Shown here: one piece after another, positions 1 to 7,700 of the stretch | Position numbering within the stretch: the first letter of the stretch is position 1 | Layout of the letters: each line of letters begins with the position of its first letter | Assembly: GCA_023437485.1 (NCBI GenBank) | Contig: JAEZGB010000059.1 | Coordinates: 1 to 16,732, forward strand | From: Bacteroidota bacterium | Lineage (GTDB): Bacteria > Bacteroidota > Bacteroidia > Flavobacteriales > Flavobacteriaceae | Direction: 5' to 3' | DNA: 16,732 nt | Notes under the pieces: model-generated | What the model saw: the letters and a program-made list of their open reading frames with translations, nothing else | Databases searched by the model: none | What the model was told of the DNA's origin: nothing | Position numbers and translations under genes: made by a program

Positions 1-673
1 CGTGCGCATGATCATGGTCGTGGCCTCCGGCACCGCCGTGATCCTCCTGTGGGTGATCGTGCGCCCCGTGCATGAGCCAAACCGTTGGAATGTCGCAAAG
101 CAGAAGATTGTCAATTACCTTACCCGTTTCCCTTGCGATCCCCGTAACCGTGTATTCACCTTCTTCATGTACTTCGCCGCCATGGTGGTCCCCGTGCGAG
201 CCTTTAAATTTGTCGCCGGGCTTAAGGCCCAGTTTGTTGGCAACCGAATGTCCCGCAACCACTTCTCCTGATTTTGCAAACATTCTCCCGATAGCCAATC
301 CCTGTCCATATAGTGAAACATACTCTGGGGTAGTGCCCACAATTTTGTAACCCTGGTAATTATCGCCATAAGCGAGCGGCACCGCTGACTGTGCCAGCGG
401 GCTCTTGATGTACTGCTTCGCCTGATCATACGGGATGTTGCCGGTGGGGGCGTCCATTTGATAAACCGCCGAAAGGATCAATTGCAACGGGCTTCCCTTG
501 GCTCCCATCACCAGGTCAATGTTATCGAGGTTTCCGCTGAACTGCTTTTCAAATTGCCTCTCAAGCAAGATCAGCAATGAAATAATCCCGATCCCAGAGG
601 TAAGCAAAATCAGGCTCAGAACCGTTCCAAGTGGCTTATACGCCATATTGCGCAGGGCGATTTTGGCTATCAT
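1..673 (-). CDS. FtsX/MacB-type ABC transporter permease with His-rich loop, C-terminus cut by window edge
   Basis: The open frame starts at ATG 673-671 and runs off the left end with no stop, so 224 N-terminal residues are visible (family members are usually around 400). It begins MIAKIALRNMAYKPLG, followed by a hydrophobic helix at about residues 14-38, as in FtsX/MacB permeases whose first helix precedes a large extracytoplasmic domain. The visible part of that domain holds two His/Asp/Glu-rich stretches: residues 160-171 (begins HGDHHGGEVH) and 202-224 (eight His in 23 residues, still going at the edge). The ATG overlaps the stop of the upstream ATPase gene as ATGA, which points to translational coupling and a shared complex in the inner membrane. 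In this family the permease and ATPase drive export or periplasmic mechanical work rather than classic import. The His-rich loops suggest contact with a divalent metal such as zinc or copper; that is inference. Substrate unknown. Confidence 0.85.
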   Translation of the reverse strand, partial: MIAKIALRNMAYKPLGTVLSLILLTSGIGIISLLILLERQFEKQFSGNLDNIDLVMGAKGSPLQLILSAVYQMDAPTGNIPYDQAKQYIKSPLAQSAVPLAYGDNYQGYKIVGTTPEYVSLYGQGLAIGRMFAKSGEVVAGHSVANKLGLKPGDKFKGSHGDHHGGEVHEEGEYTVTGIARETGKVIDNLLLCDIPTVWLMHGAHDHPQEDHGGAGGHDHDHAH

Positions 674-1305
674 AATGCAATCTGGTTTTTGAATTGCGAT
701 TTTAGCCGGCCATCGTGGGTGACAATCACCAGCGCGGTTCCGGTTTGCGACGAAGCTTCCCTGAGCAGGTTTGCAACTTTGATTGCGTTTTCATCGTCCA
801 GGCTTGAAGTGGGTTCATCGGCCAGCAGGATGGCAGGCCGGTTGACAAGCGCACGAGCTATCGAGGCGCGCTGTTGCTGGCCAACACTTAGCCGCGAGGG
901 CAGTTTGGAACTGAATTCCGAAAGCCCCAATGTCTCCAGGATTTCGGCGGCGTGCTTTTCATTCCTTTTCCCACTGGCGAGCCAGGATGCCAGGCAGATA
1001 TTCTCAAAAACCGAAATCGATTCGACAAAATAAGATTGCTGCAATACCATTCCAATATTCTCGGCGCGGAAACGGTCTTTCTTTCCAGAGGGCATTGAAC
1101 CGAAATCGGCGTCTTTGACCTTTACCGTACCGGTTGCCGGCACGAGTAACCCGCCAAGCAAATGAAGAAGCGTGGTCTTGCCCTTTCCTGAATTTCCGGT
1201 AATGAGCATTTCCCCGCCCTGCTCAAGTGAAACATCGGGAAATGAAATTCTTTGCTGGTTAGGATAGGAATACGTCAGATGGTTTGTTGCCAGGATATCG
1301 CGCAT
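670..1305 (-). CDS. ABC transporter ATP-binding protein, LolD/MacB type
   Basis: A complete ATPase subunit of 211 residues if started at ATG 1305. Visible motifs, numbered from that start: Walker A GNSGKGKT at 37-44, Q-loop glutamine near 89, signature LSVGQQQR at 139-146, Walker B ILLADEP at 159-165 with D-loop SSLD following, and the switch histidine in VTHD near 197. Length and motifs fit the LolD/MacB/FtsE branch that pairs with FtsX-like permeases, and the next gene is such a permease with an ATGA overlap. The frame stays open upstream to an ATG at 1359, but those 18 extra residues do not resemble the family N-terminus (which begins MRDILATNHLTYSY here), and an exact TAnnTTTG box lies between the two starts, so 1305 is preferred. 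The signature has Val where most relatives have Gly (LSGGQ). It should hydrolyse ATP at the cytoplasmic face of the complex; the substrate cannot be told. Confidence 0.9.
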   Translation of the reverse strand: MRDILATNHLTYSYPNQQRISFPDVSLEQGGEMLITGNSGKGKTTLLHLLGGLLVPATGTVKVKDADFGSMPSGKKDRFRAENIGMVLQQSYFVESISVFENICLASWLASGKRNEKHAAEILETLGLSEFSSKLPSRLSVGQQQRASIARALVNRPAILLADEPTSSLDDENAIKVANLLREASSQTGTALVIVTHDGRLKSQFKNQIAL

Positions 1306-1308
1306 ATG

Positions 1309-1316
1309 CAAATCTA
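1309..1316 (-). promoter_or_regulatory. Candidate Bacteroidota -7 box for the ABC operon
   Basis: The minus strand reads TAGATTTG, an exact match to the TAnnTTTG -7 consensus of Bacteroidota housekeeping promoters, 3 nt before ATG 1305. No clear TTG -33 element lies at the usual distance. If it is used, transcription would begin at or inside the start codon (a leaderless mRNA), and the alternative start at 1359 would be excluded. Confidence 0.35.
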
Positions 1317-1397
1317 ATAAATCAGCCGATGATACCCGAATAGAAATCGTATAAATCAAACCTGCATTGATATAAGCAACCCCGGCCCCAGCGGGCC

Positions 1398-1405
1398 TAA
1401 CTTTG
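1398..1405 (+). promoter_or_regulatory. Candidate Bacteroidota -7 box for the 1422 gene
   Basis: TAACTTTG matches TAnnTTTG exactly and ends 16 nt before the ATG at 1422, which would leave a short 5' leader. The nearest upstream TTG (1367-1369) is 28 nt away, longer than the usual spacing of about 19-21, so the -33 element is weak or absent. Confidence 0.4.
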
Positions 1406-1421
1406 TCAAAAACCTACTGCT

Positions 1422-1805
1422 ATGAACTACATTACCATAAAAATCAAAAACGAAGACACCATTACCGATTACCTGCTTTTCCACGCTGATTACCTCAACG
1501 AGGCGTGGATTGCCGAAGTCAAGGAAGATGAATCCATCAGGATCGTGCGCGAATTCACATGCCATGATGTCATGAATTGCCTTGATGAAATTGCCCGGTG
1601 CACGGATTACCTGGGTACCGTGACACAAATTATCGGAAACGACTTTGAACCGGCAGTGGTTCAGGCTCTAAGGGAAAAATTGCTATGTCCCCAAATTGAC
1701 AAGTCACCAGTCTTCAGGTTGCCTTTGTCGCTATCACTCCAGTCCCGGACCGGATTTTGGAACAGGTTAACAAAGGCCTTTCCAGATCTGGGAATGGCAG
1801 GATAA
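1422..1805 (+). CDS. Hypothetical protein, 127 residues, no recognised family
   Basis: I do not recognise this protein. It is probably cytoplasmic: no signal peptide and no membrane helix. Residues 1-84 are acidic and regular (MNYITIKIKNEDTITDYLLF, later CHDVMNCLDEIARCTDYLG), look like an alpha/beta fold, and use codons like the neighbouring genes. Residues 85-127 are more basic and use codons rare in the first part (CTA, TCA, TTA). Support for a real gene: an exact TAnnTTTG box ending 16 nt upstream, its own ATG, and a strong hairpin terminator starting 5 nt after the stop. It stands alone, divergent from the ABC operon and convergent with radC. Four cysteines are present, three of them within residues 47-60 and one near 87; they show no standard metal-binding spacing. 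Confidence 0.6.
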   Translation: MNYITIKIKNEDTITDYLLFHADYLNEAWIAEVKEDESIRIVREFTCHDVMNCLDEIARCTDYLGTVTQIIGNDFEPAVVQALREKLLCPQIDKSPVFRLPLSLSLQSRTGFWNRLTKAFPDLGMAG

Positions 1806-1809
1806 TTTC

Positions 1810-1830
1810 GGGCAGCTTTGGCTGCCCTTT
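1810..1830. terminator. Hairpin terminator between the convergent 1422 gene and radC
   Basis: GGGCAGC (1810-1816), loop TTTG, GCTGCCC (1821-1827), then TTTCTT: a perfect 7-bp GC-rich stem followed by a T-rich run on the plus strand. It lies between the stop of the plus-strand gene (1805) and the stop of radC (1832). The plus-strand T-run makes it a good terminator for the small gene; on the minus strand it lacks a strong T-run, so bidirectional use is only possible. Confidence 0.75.
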
Positions 1831-1831
1831 C

Positions 1832-2524
1832 TTATATCATCCCTTCATCGGCAAAACTCATATATCCCCTTTCGGTGACAATGACGTGATCAAGCACTTT
1901 TATGTCAAGGTTTTCTCCGGCCGCACGTATTTTTTTTGTGATCTGCCTGTCTGCATCGCTGGCCTGAAGCGTTCCCGAGGGATGGTTGTGCACCAGGATA
2001 ATCCCCGTCGCATTGAGTTCCAACGCCCCGCGGAAAGCAATCCTTATGTCCACAACGGTACCCGTGATCCCGCCTTTGCTAAGCTGTGCTTTGTTCAATA
2101 CGCGATTGGAATTGTTCAGGTACAGAATCCAAAATTCTTCGTGTGGCAAATCACCCAGGAGCGGGTGCATCAATTCAAATACCGAACGGCTGGACGTTAT
2201 CTTTTTCGGCTCGGGCGCTTCGGAAGCCCTGCGGCGACGGCCCAACTCGAGGGCGGCCGCAATCGAGAGCGCCTTGGCCTGCCCAATCCCGCGAAACTTC
2301 ATCAATTGCGACACTGACATTTTGCCCAGGACATTCAGGTCATTCCCGGCATTTGAAAGAATTTTTCGGCATAGCGTTACCGCGCTTTCACTGCGGGTAC
2401 CGCTACCGATCAGGATGGCGACGAGTTCAGCATCGGTAAGGGCCGATTTGCCTTTGAGGATCATTTTCTCGCGTGGCCGGTCATCTTCAGACCACTGTGT
2501 AATGGGGATGTTCGTGGTTTCCAT
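1832..2524 (-). CDS. radC: RadC family protein, JAB1/MPN-type (JAMM) domain
   Basis: A 230-residue protein of normal RadC length. The N-terminus (METTNIPITQWSEDDRPREK) and ALTDAELVAILIGSGT at about 29-43 are typical, followed by a helix-hairpin-helix at about 67-96 (MKFRGIGQAKALSI) and an MPN domain at about 108-230. The JAMM zinc ligands are all present: HNHPSG at 179-184 and S189/D192 giving HxHx7SxxD, with an acidic pair EE at 129-130. The family was first linked to DNA repair, but that role is disputed and its biochemical function is unsettled; an intact JAMM centre implies a zinc hydrolase fold. It lies 55 nt downstream of the mpl-like gene on the same strand and may be cotranscribed, though a TAnnTTTG box sits just upstream of its ATG. 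Confidence 0.93.
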   Translation of the reverse strand: METTNIPITQWSEDDRPREKMILKGKSALTDAELVAILIGSGTRSESAVTLCRKILSNAGNDLNVLGKMSVSQLMKFRGIGQAKALSIAAALELGRRRRASEAPEPKKITSSRSVFELMHPLLGDLPHEEFWILYLNNSNRVLNKAQLSKGGITGTVVDIRIAFRGALELNATGIILVHNHPSGTLQASDADRQITKKIRAAGENLDIKVLDHVIVTERGYMSFADEGMI

Positions 2525-2528
2525 CTGG

Positions 2529-2536
2529 CAAAGTTA
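2529..2536 (-). promoter_or_regulatory. Candidate Bacteroidota -7 box immediately upstream of radC
   Basis: The minus strand reads TAACTTTG, an exact TAnnTTTG match, ending 4 nt before the radC ATG. It sits within the small inverted repeat TGGC-N7-GCCA (2526-2540). No TTG at -33 is seen. If active, it would give a leaderless or nearly leaderless radC transcript independent of mpl. Confidence 0.3.
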
Positions 2537-2579
2537 GCCAGTGAAAAGTTGGATGTCCTGCGGGAAAACCGTACAAACC

Positions 2580-3935
2580 TTACATGAGTTGCGCAACATC
2601 GGCAAAATCAAGGCCGCCGTAATTGCCCGAGCTCATCAACAACAAGGCAAAATCGCCGCTACCCCCAAGGCCGAGCAGGTACTGCCGAAACTCCGCGGGG
2701 TCCGTATAAACTATTAGATCCTCGCGCTGAAATGCCTCCCGTATTTGCTTTTCCGATATTGGCTCAAGCTGTTTGATTTTGACCGCATCCGGCGAATAGA
2801 ACACCACCGCGGTATCGGCCGGGTCAAGCGCGCCCCGGTATTCGGTAAGGAAAGCGGGATTAAGGCTGCTATAGGTGTGTAGCTCCAAACACGCAATCAG
2901 GTTTCGGTCAGGATATTGCTGGCGCACTGCCTTAGTTGTCGCTGCAACTTTGCTGGGAGAATGTGCGAAATCTTTGTAGGCCACTTTTCCTTTGCCTGAG
3001 GCGATTTTTTCCAATCGCTTGCTCGCGCCGCGAAATGTGGCAATAGCCTCGTAAAAGTCAGCTTCGTCAATTCCCATCGCCTGGCAAATCCATTTTGCGC
3101 CTGCCAGGTTATTCAGGTTGTGCCCTCCAAAAATTTCAATGGGCATATCCCCATCAGGGGTTTCCAAAAGCGTTTGCCCGTCCTGAACTTTGTAGCCGGG
3201 GGTGGCATAAGGTATTTTGCGGATGGGAGCCGTCGATTCGTCTGCCAGCCTCTTGACGTGCTCGTCTTCTTCATTATAGACCAGCATTCCGCCGTTGGTG
3301 ATCATGGAAATGAACTTTCGGAATTGATCCAGGTAATCTTCAAAAGTGGTAAATACGTTGATGTGGTCCCACGCAATTCCGCTGATCAAGGCAATATTGG
3401 GATGATAAAGGTGGAATTTTGGCCTGCGGTCAATGGGAGAAGACAGGTACTCATCGCCTTCCAAGACCATGAAGTCGCTTTCTTCGGTCAGCCTGACCAT
3501 GGTATCGAAACCCTCTAGTTGGGCGCCCACCATGTAATCGACATCGCGTTTGTGGTAATGCATCACATGGAGGATCATCGAGGTGATAGTGGTCTTTCCA
3601 TGCGAGCCCCCGATCACCACGCGGGTTTTATCTTTTGACTGCTCATAAAGAAATTCGGGGTACGAGAAAATCTTCAAGCCGAGCTGTTGCGCCTTCAACA
3701 ATTCCGGGTTGTCCTGCCGCGCGTGCATGCCAAGGATCACATAATCAATGGACGAATTAAGTTTTTCAGGAAACCAGCCCAGTTCCATTGGCAAAAGACC
3801 GCGTTTTTCCAAACGGGATTTTGAAGGTTCGAAAATTGCATCGTCGCTCCCGGTTATCTGATAACCTTTTTCATGCAACGCGATGGCCAGGTTGTGCATG
3901 GCGCTTCCGCCGATGGCAATAAAATGTGCGGTCAT
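2580..3935 (-). CDS. mpl: Mur ligase family protein, Mpl-like (UDP-MurNAc:tripeptide ligase)
   Basis: A complete 451-residue three-domain Mur ligase. The N-terminal Rossmann part carries IGGSAMHNLAIALHEKGY (8-25) and ITGSD (27-31). The ATP loop is GGSHGKTT (109-116), the catalytic acidic segment EGDEY (159-163), and ISGIAWDHINVF (185-195) holds the conserved His. GGHNLNNLAGA (270-280) and KDFAHSPSK (321-329) mark the C-terminal ATP-contacting domain. Length and the GSAMHNLA start fit Mpl rather than MurC. Mpl reattaches recycled L-Ala-gamma-D-Glu-meso-DAP to UDP-N-acetylmuramate in the cytoplasm, saving wall peptide. In Bacteroidota such genes are sometimes labelled MurC-like or peptidoglycan synthetase; a second copy elsewhere doing the MurC step is expected but not visible. 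ATG 3935 lies 4 nt after the TPR gene stop, indicating one operon. Confidence 0.88.
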   Translation of the reverse strand: MTAHFIAIGGSAMHNLAIALHEKGYQITGSDDAIFEPSKSRLEKRGLLPMELGWFPEKLNSSIDYVILGMHARQDNPELLKAQQLGLKIFSYPEFLYEQSKDKTRVVIGGSHGKTTITSMILHVMHYHKRDVDYMVGAQLEGFDTMVRLTEESDFMVLEGDEYLSSPIDRRPKFHLYHPNIALISGIAWDHINVFTTFEDYLDQFRKFISMITNGGMLVYNEEDEHVKRLADESTAPIRKIPYATPGYKVQDGQTLLETPDGDMPIEIFGGHNLNNLAGAKWICQAMGIDEADFYEAIATFRGASKRLEKIASGKGKVAYKDFAHSPSKVAATTKAVRQQYPDRNLIACLELHTYSSLNPAFLTEYRGALDPADTAVVFYSPDAVKIKQLEPISEKQIREAFQREDLIVYTDPAEFRQYLLGLGGSGDFALLLMSSGNYGGLDFADVAQLM

Positions 3936-3939
3936 ATGT

Positions 3940-4620
3940 CTATTTGTCCAAAGCCCTTAGTATGGCTTGCGCTTTTTGTGGTTTGTTCATCTTTTGATAA
4001 AGCGCCGCCAGTTTTTTTGCAGCGGTCACCGAATCATATTTATCCCAGGCCAATTTATAATTTTTTTCGGCCGATGAAAAGTCATCCTGATGTTCATCAA
4101 TCCGGGCATGCGCCAGGCAGCCGTCAACCGCCGACAACCTTGCCAGTTCATTGGCATATTGCCTCGCCTTTGCCAGGCTCCCACCGGCGATGGCGGGTAA
4201 TTGAAGATTGAGTTCAATCAGTGCCCAGCGCGCCTCAAGATGCCGGGGATCCAGTTTTATCGCCTTTTCAAAGCTGCCACGGATGTCGCCAATCATTCCC
4301 AGGGCCTTGAATTTATTCACCGTTTTTGCCTTCATCCCAAGCGCTCCACCGTATTTGTAATGGAAATCTGCTTCGCCCGGCTTCAACTGTTTTACTTTTT
4401 GATAGTGCCGAATCGCGCAGTCCCAGTCTTTGCGCCTGCCACAGATATCACCCTTTAATTCAAGGGCTTGCACATCATTGGGATAAGATTCCAAATATTG
4501 CGACACGCGGTTATCCGCTTCCAATACTTTCCCTGAGGAATACAATTGATGCGCGTTTTGCAACTCGTTTTGCGCAAAAATATGGAGCGAGAAAAAGCAA
4601 GTTATCAACACTTTGATCAT
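3940..4620 (-). CDS. Exported tetratricopeptide repeat protein
   Basis: From ATG 4620 the protein starts MIKVLITCFFSLHIFAQ, a signal peptide with likely cleavage after AQ, followed by about 210 residues of helical TPR-like repeats. Units visible include ALELKGDICGRRKDWDCAIR, a second around SFEKAIKLDPRHLEARWAL, and a last around AAKKLAALYQKMNKPQKAQA. TPR proteins serve as protein-interaction scaffolds, so no catalytic role is claimed. The frame extends 7 residues further to an ATG at 4641, but the start at 4620 gives a cleaner signal peptide. The gene is first in a run TPR -> mpl -> radC with only 4 nt to mpl, so a role near cell-wall recycling in the periplasm is possible but is inference. 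Upstream, minus strand 4680-4673 reads TGATTTTG, a one-mismatch -7 box. Confidence 0.85.
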   Translation of the reverse strand: MIKVLITCFFSLHIFAQNELQNAHQLYSSGKVLEADNRVSQYLESYPNDVQALELKGDICGRRKDWDCAIRHYQKVKQLKPGEADFHYKYGGALGMKAKTVNKFKALGMIGDIRGSFEKAIKLDPRHLEARWALIELNLQLPAIAGGSLAKARQYANELARLSAVDGCLAHARIDEHQDDFSSAEKNYKLAWDKYDSVTAAKKLAALYQKMNKPQKAQAILRALDK

Positions 4621-4767
4621 GATGTAAAAATAAGCAATCAACGCACAACGCCTGCCTCTATTGGGTTTAGATCAAAATCATTTTAGCAGTGTTGACACAT
4701 TCGCGATTTTAAATGCAGTTTATCGACATTTAAGGTTAAACATTTAACAAAACAATAATTATATTTA

Positions 4768-4775
4768 TAAATTTG
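4768..4775 (+). promoter_or_regulatory. Candidate Bacteroidota -7 box for the 1445-residue T9SS protein
   Basis: TAAATTTG is an exact TAnnTTTG match in an A/T-rich stretch (4720-4790), ending 20 nt before the ATG at 4796. A canonical TTG at -33 is not present; the region there reads CATTTAAC. Expected transcript start is about 4780, giving a leader of roughly 15 nt. Confidence 0.5.
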
Positions 4776-4795
4776 AATAAATATGACAGTAGCAT

Positions 4796-7700
4796 ATGAA
4801 AAAAAATTACTTCACCCCAAATTGGATCCTTATCACCTGCCTTTTTGTAACTCTTTGTTTGAGAGGGCAATCCGATAATTGCTCCACGGCGACCTTGTTA
4901 ACGCCCGGTGCCTCCTGCGCTCCCACGTCTGGAACCACTACGACGGCCACGCAATCCATCGCCGCAATTACCTGCAATGGATGGACTGGAAACGCCGACG
5001 ACGATGTCTGGTATCGGTTCGTTGCGACTTCGGCCTCGCATACCGTTACGGTTGCAGGTAGCGGCGCATTTGACGCGGTAATAGATGTTCGGCAAGGAAG
5101 CTGTAACGGTACGACGCTGGGCTGCGCCGATTCCACCTTTGGGGGCGGTACTGAAATCGTAAACCTGACAGGCCTGGCGGTTGGGGCCACTTACTATATC
5201 CGTGTATACAGCTATGGGGGAGCGGGATCGCAGGGATCGTTCACCATTTGCGTGACCACGCCACCGTCGGCAGGGGGCAATGACAACTGCGCCGGGGCCA
5301 TTTCGTTGTCAAGTTCCGGCAGCTGCAATTACACGCCCGGTACAACCGTTGGCGCGACCCAGAGCCTTGCAGGTTGTACGGGAAACGCCGATGATGACGT
5401 TTGGTACTCCTTCGTGGCAACCTCTGCCAATCACAATGTTACCGTTGCAGGCACGGGCTCATTTGACGCAGTAATAGATGTCCGGCAGGGAGGCTGCAAC
5501 GGGACATCAATCAGTTGCATCGATAATACTTATTCCGGCGGCACCGAGGTGGCAAACCTGTCCGGCCTTTCAATCGGAAGCACCTATTATATAAGAGTGT
5601 ACAGTGGGGGCGGATCTGGATCGCAGGGGAATTTAAATATTTGCGTTACAAGTATTACCACGACGGGGAACGACAATTGCGCAGGAGCCACCCCGCTCAC
5701 GGTCAACACCGGCTCCCTATGTTCGGCGAGTACTTCAGGAACCACGGTCAGTGCAACCCAAAGCATGGCAGGATGCCTCGGAAGTGCCGATGATGATGTG
5801 TGGTTCTCTTTTGTGGCAACGGGCACCAGCCATCAGATTACGGTAACGCCAAACACGCTTTATGATGCGGTTTTCCAGGTTTTTTCAGGTTCTTGCGGAT
5901 CCCTGGCAAGCTTGATGTGCGTTGACAATTCGGTTGGATATTCGGTAGAAACGGGCCTGATCTCGGGACTGGTTGCCGGCAATACGTACTATGTCAGGGT
6001 GTACAGTTATTATTCCGGTATGGACCAGGGAACGTTTACCATTTGTGTCACTACACCATCTGCCCCTTCAAACAACAACTGTTCGGGCGCCACCGCGCTT
6101 GGTGTTTCATCGAATACATCATGCACCACCTCGGTGAACGGCACCACGCAATCTGCAACGCAATCGCAGGCAGGATGTTTCGGCACTGCCGACGACGATG
6201 TCTGGTACTCCTTCGTGGCCACGGGTAGCAGCCATACCGTGACCGTAACCCCCGGAACTTTATACGACGCCGTGTTTCAGGTATTCAGCGGAAGTTGCGG
6301 CGCGCTTATCTCCCTGGCCTGCATTGACAATTCGACCGGATACGGCAACGAGTCGGCCTCAATCACCGGGCTCACCGCCGGAAATACTTATTTTATTAGG
6401 GTCTATAGTTATTTTTCGGGCGCTGCTGACCAGGGGACCTTTTCCATTTGTGTGACAAGTGCTTGTGTGAACGGCCCCGGAACGGGCACCACTGCTTTGA
6501 GTTGCCCATCGGTGGTATCGGGCGGGTTGGGCCTAAACGGGGCCGATCCCCAACCGATCGATTGCACCTCCGGAAGCTGCGTAGACCTGGAGGCGACCTA
6601 TTTGCAATTGGGCCAAACCACCAATTATACCGTCGAGGCAATACCCTATGCCCCGCCTTATCAGTTTGGATGCCTGGCGAACCCCGTCAGCGTCAACATC
6701 GATGACGTTTGGTCACCCGTTATCAACTTGCCGTTTAATTTCTGCTTTTATGGCAACTCCTACAACCAATGCCTTATTTCATCAAACGGTGTCATTACAT
6801 TTGACCTGGCGAACAATGTTCCCGGTGGGGCATCAAATTGGTCATTTTCGCAAAATCTGCCCAGCGCATCGCTGTTCCGAAATTCGATATTCGGCGTTTA
6901 CCACGATATCGATCCCAGCATGGGCGGGACCGTTGGATGGGAACTCATTACCTTAAACACGGGTTGCCGCGCACTGGTGGCGTCGTGGAAAGACATACCG
7001 ATGTTTTCAATGGCCTGCAACGCACAGTTATACTCGGGCATGATAGTGCTATATGAAAATACGAACGTTATTGAAGTCTATATCCAGGAAAAGAATGTCT
7101 GCGCAAGCTGGAATGAAGGCAATGCGATTGTCGGAGTTCAGAACGCCGCCGGAACGGCCGCAGTGGTGCCGCCCGGTAGAAACGGGCTTGATGCCAACTG
7201 GACCGTTACCAACGAGGCCTGGAGATTTGTGCCCTCCGGTTCGTCAATTACCTCTTTGCAATGGTTTGAAGGAAGCGGGACATCAGGGCCGATGATCGGA
7301 ACCACCGACGTCATAAATGTTTGTCCCTCGGCCACAACGACCTATACCGCGCAGGTTACCTATACGCTTTGCAACGGCACCACCCTGGTGGAAACGGAAG
7401 AGACAACCGTGACGGTAAACCTCAGCAAAATGTGGAACGGCTCTGTTTCGACTGACTGGAACACGGCCGCCAACTGGACTCCGACCGGCGTTCCCACTTC
7501 AATGGATTGCGTGGTCATTCCCAATGTCGCCAATATGGCCAATATAAATGGCACTTCATACGACGCGTTTTGCTACAGCCTAAATGTACTGAACGGCGGT
7601 GTTCTGCAAGCCGATCCCGGAAACAACCTGACGGTGACCAACGCGGTCAATGTGCAACCCGGCGGCGAATTTATCCTCAAGAACAGCGCAAGCCTGTTGC

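Noticed and set aside
1306..1359. Upstream ATG (1359) for the ABC ATPase
   Set aside because: The 18 added residues do not resemble the family N-terminus and contain the TAnnTTTG box.
1690..1805. Possible frameshift at the 3' end of the 1422 gene
   Set aside because: Another frame (about 1705-1800) reads more naturally (VAFVAITPVPDRILEQVNKG) and the annotated tail uses rarer codons. However, that frame has a TGA just before and then no stop until inside radC, past the terminator, whereas the annotated stop sits 5 nt before the hairpin.
1757..2537. Plus-strand open frames of up to 186 codons opposite radC
   Set aside because: Antisense shadows of a well-conserved gene, with no domain of their own.
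4621..4641. Upstream ATG (4641) for the TPR protein
   Set aside because: ATG 4620 gives a standard signal peptide; the extra 7 residues add nothing.
4692..4720. TTGACA (4692-4697) as a sigma-70 style -35
   Set aside because: No TATAAT-like box follows at 16-18 nt, and this phylum uses a different promoter consensus; the TAnnTTTG box at 4768 is better placed.
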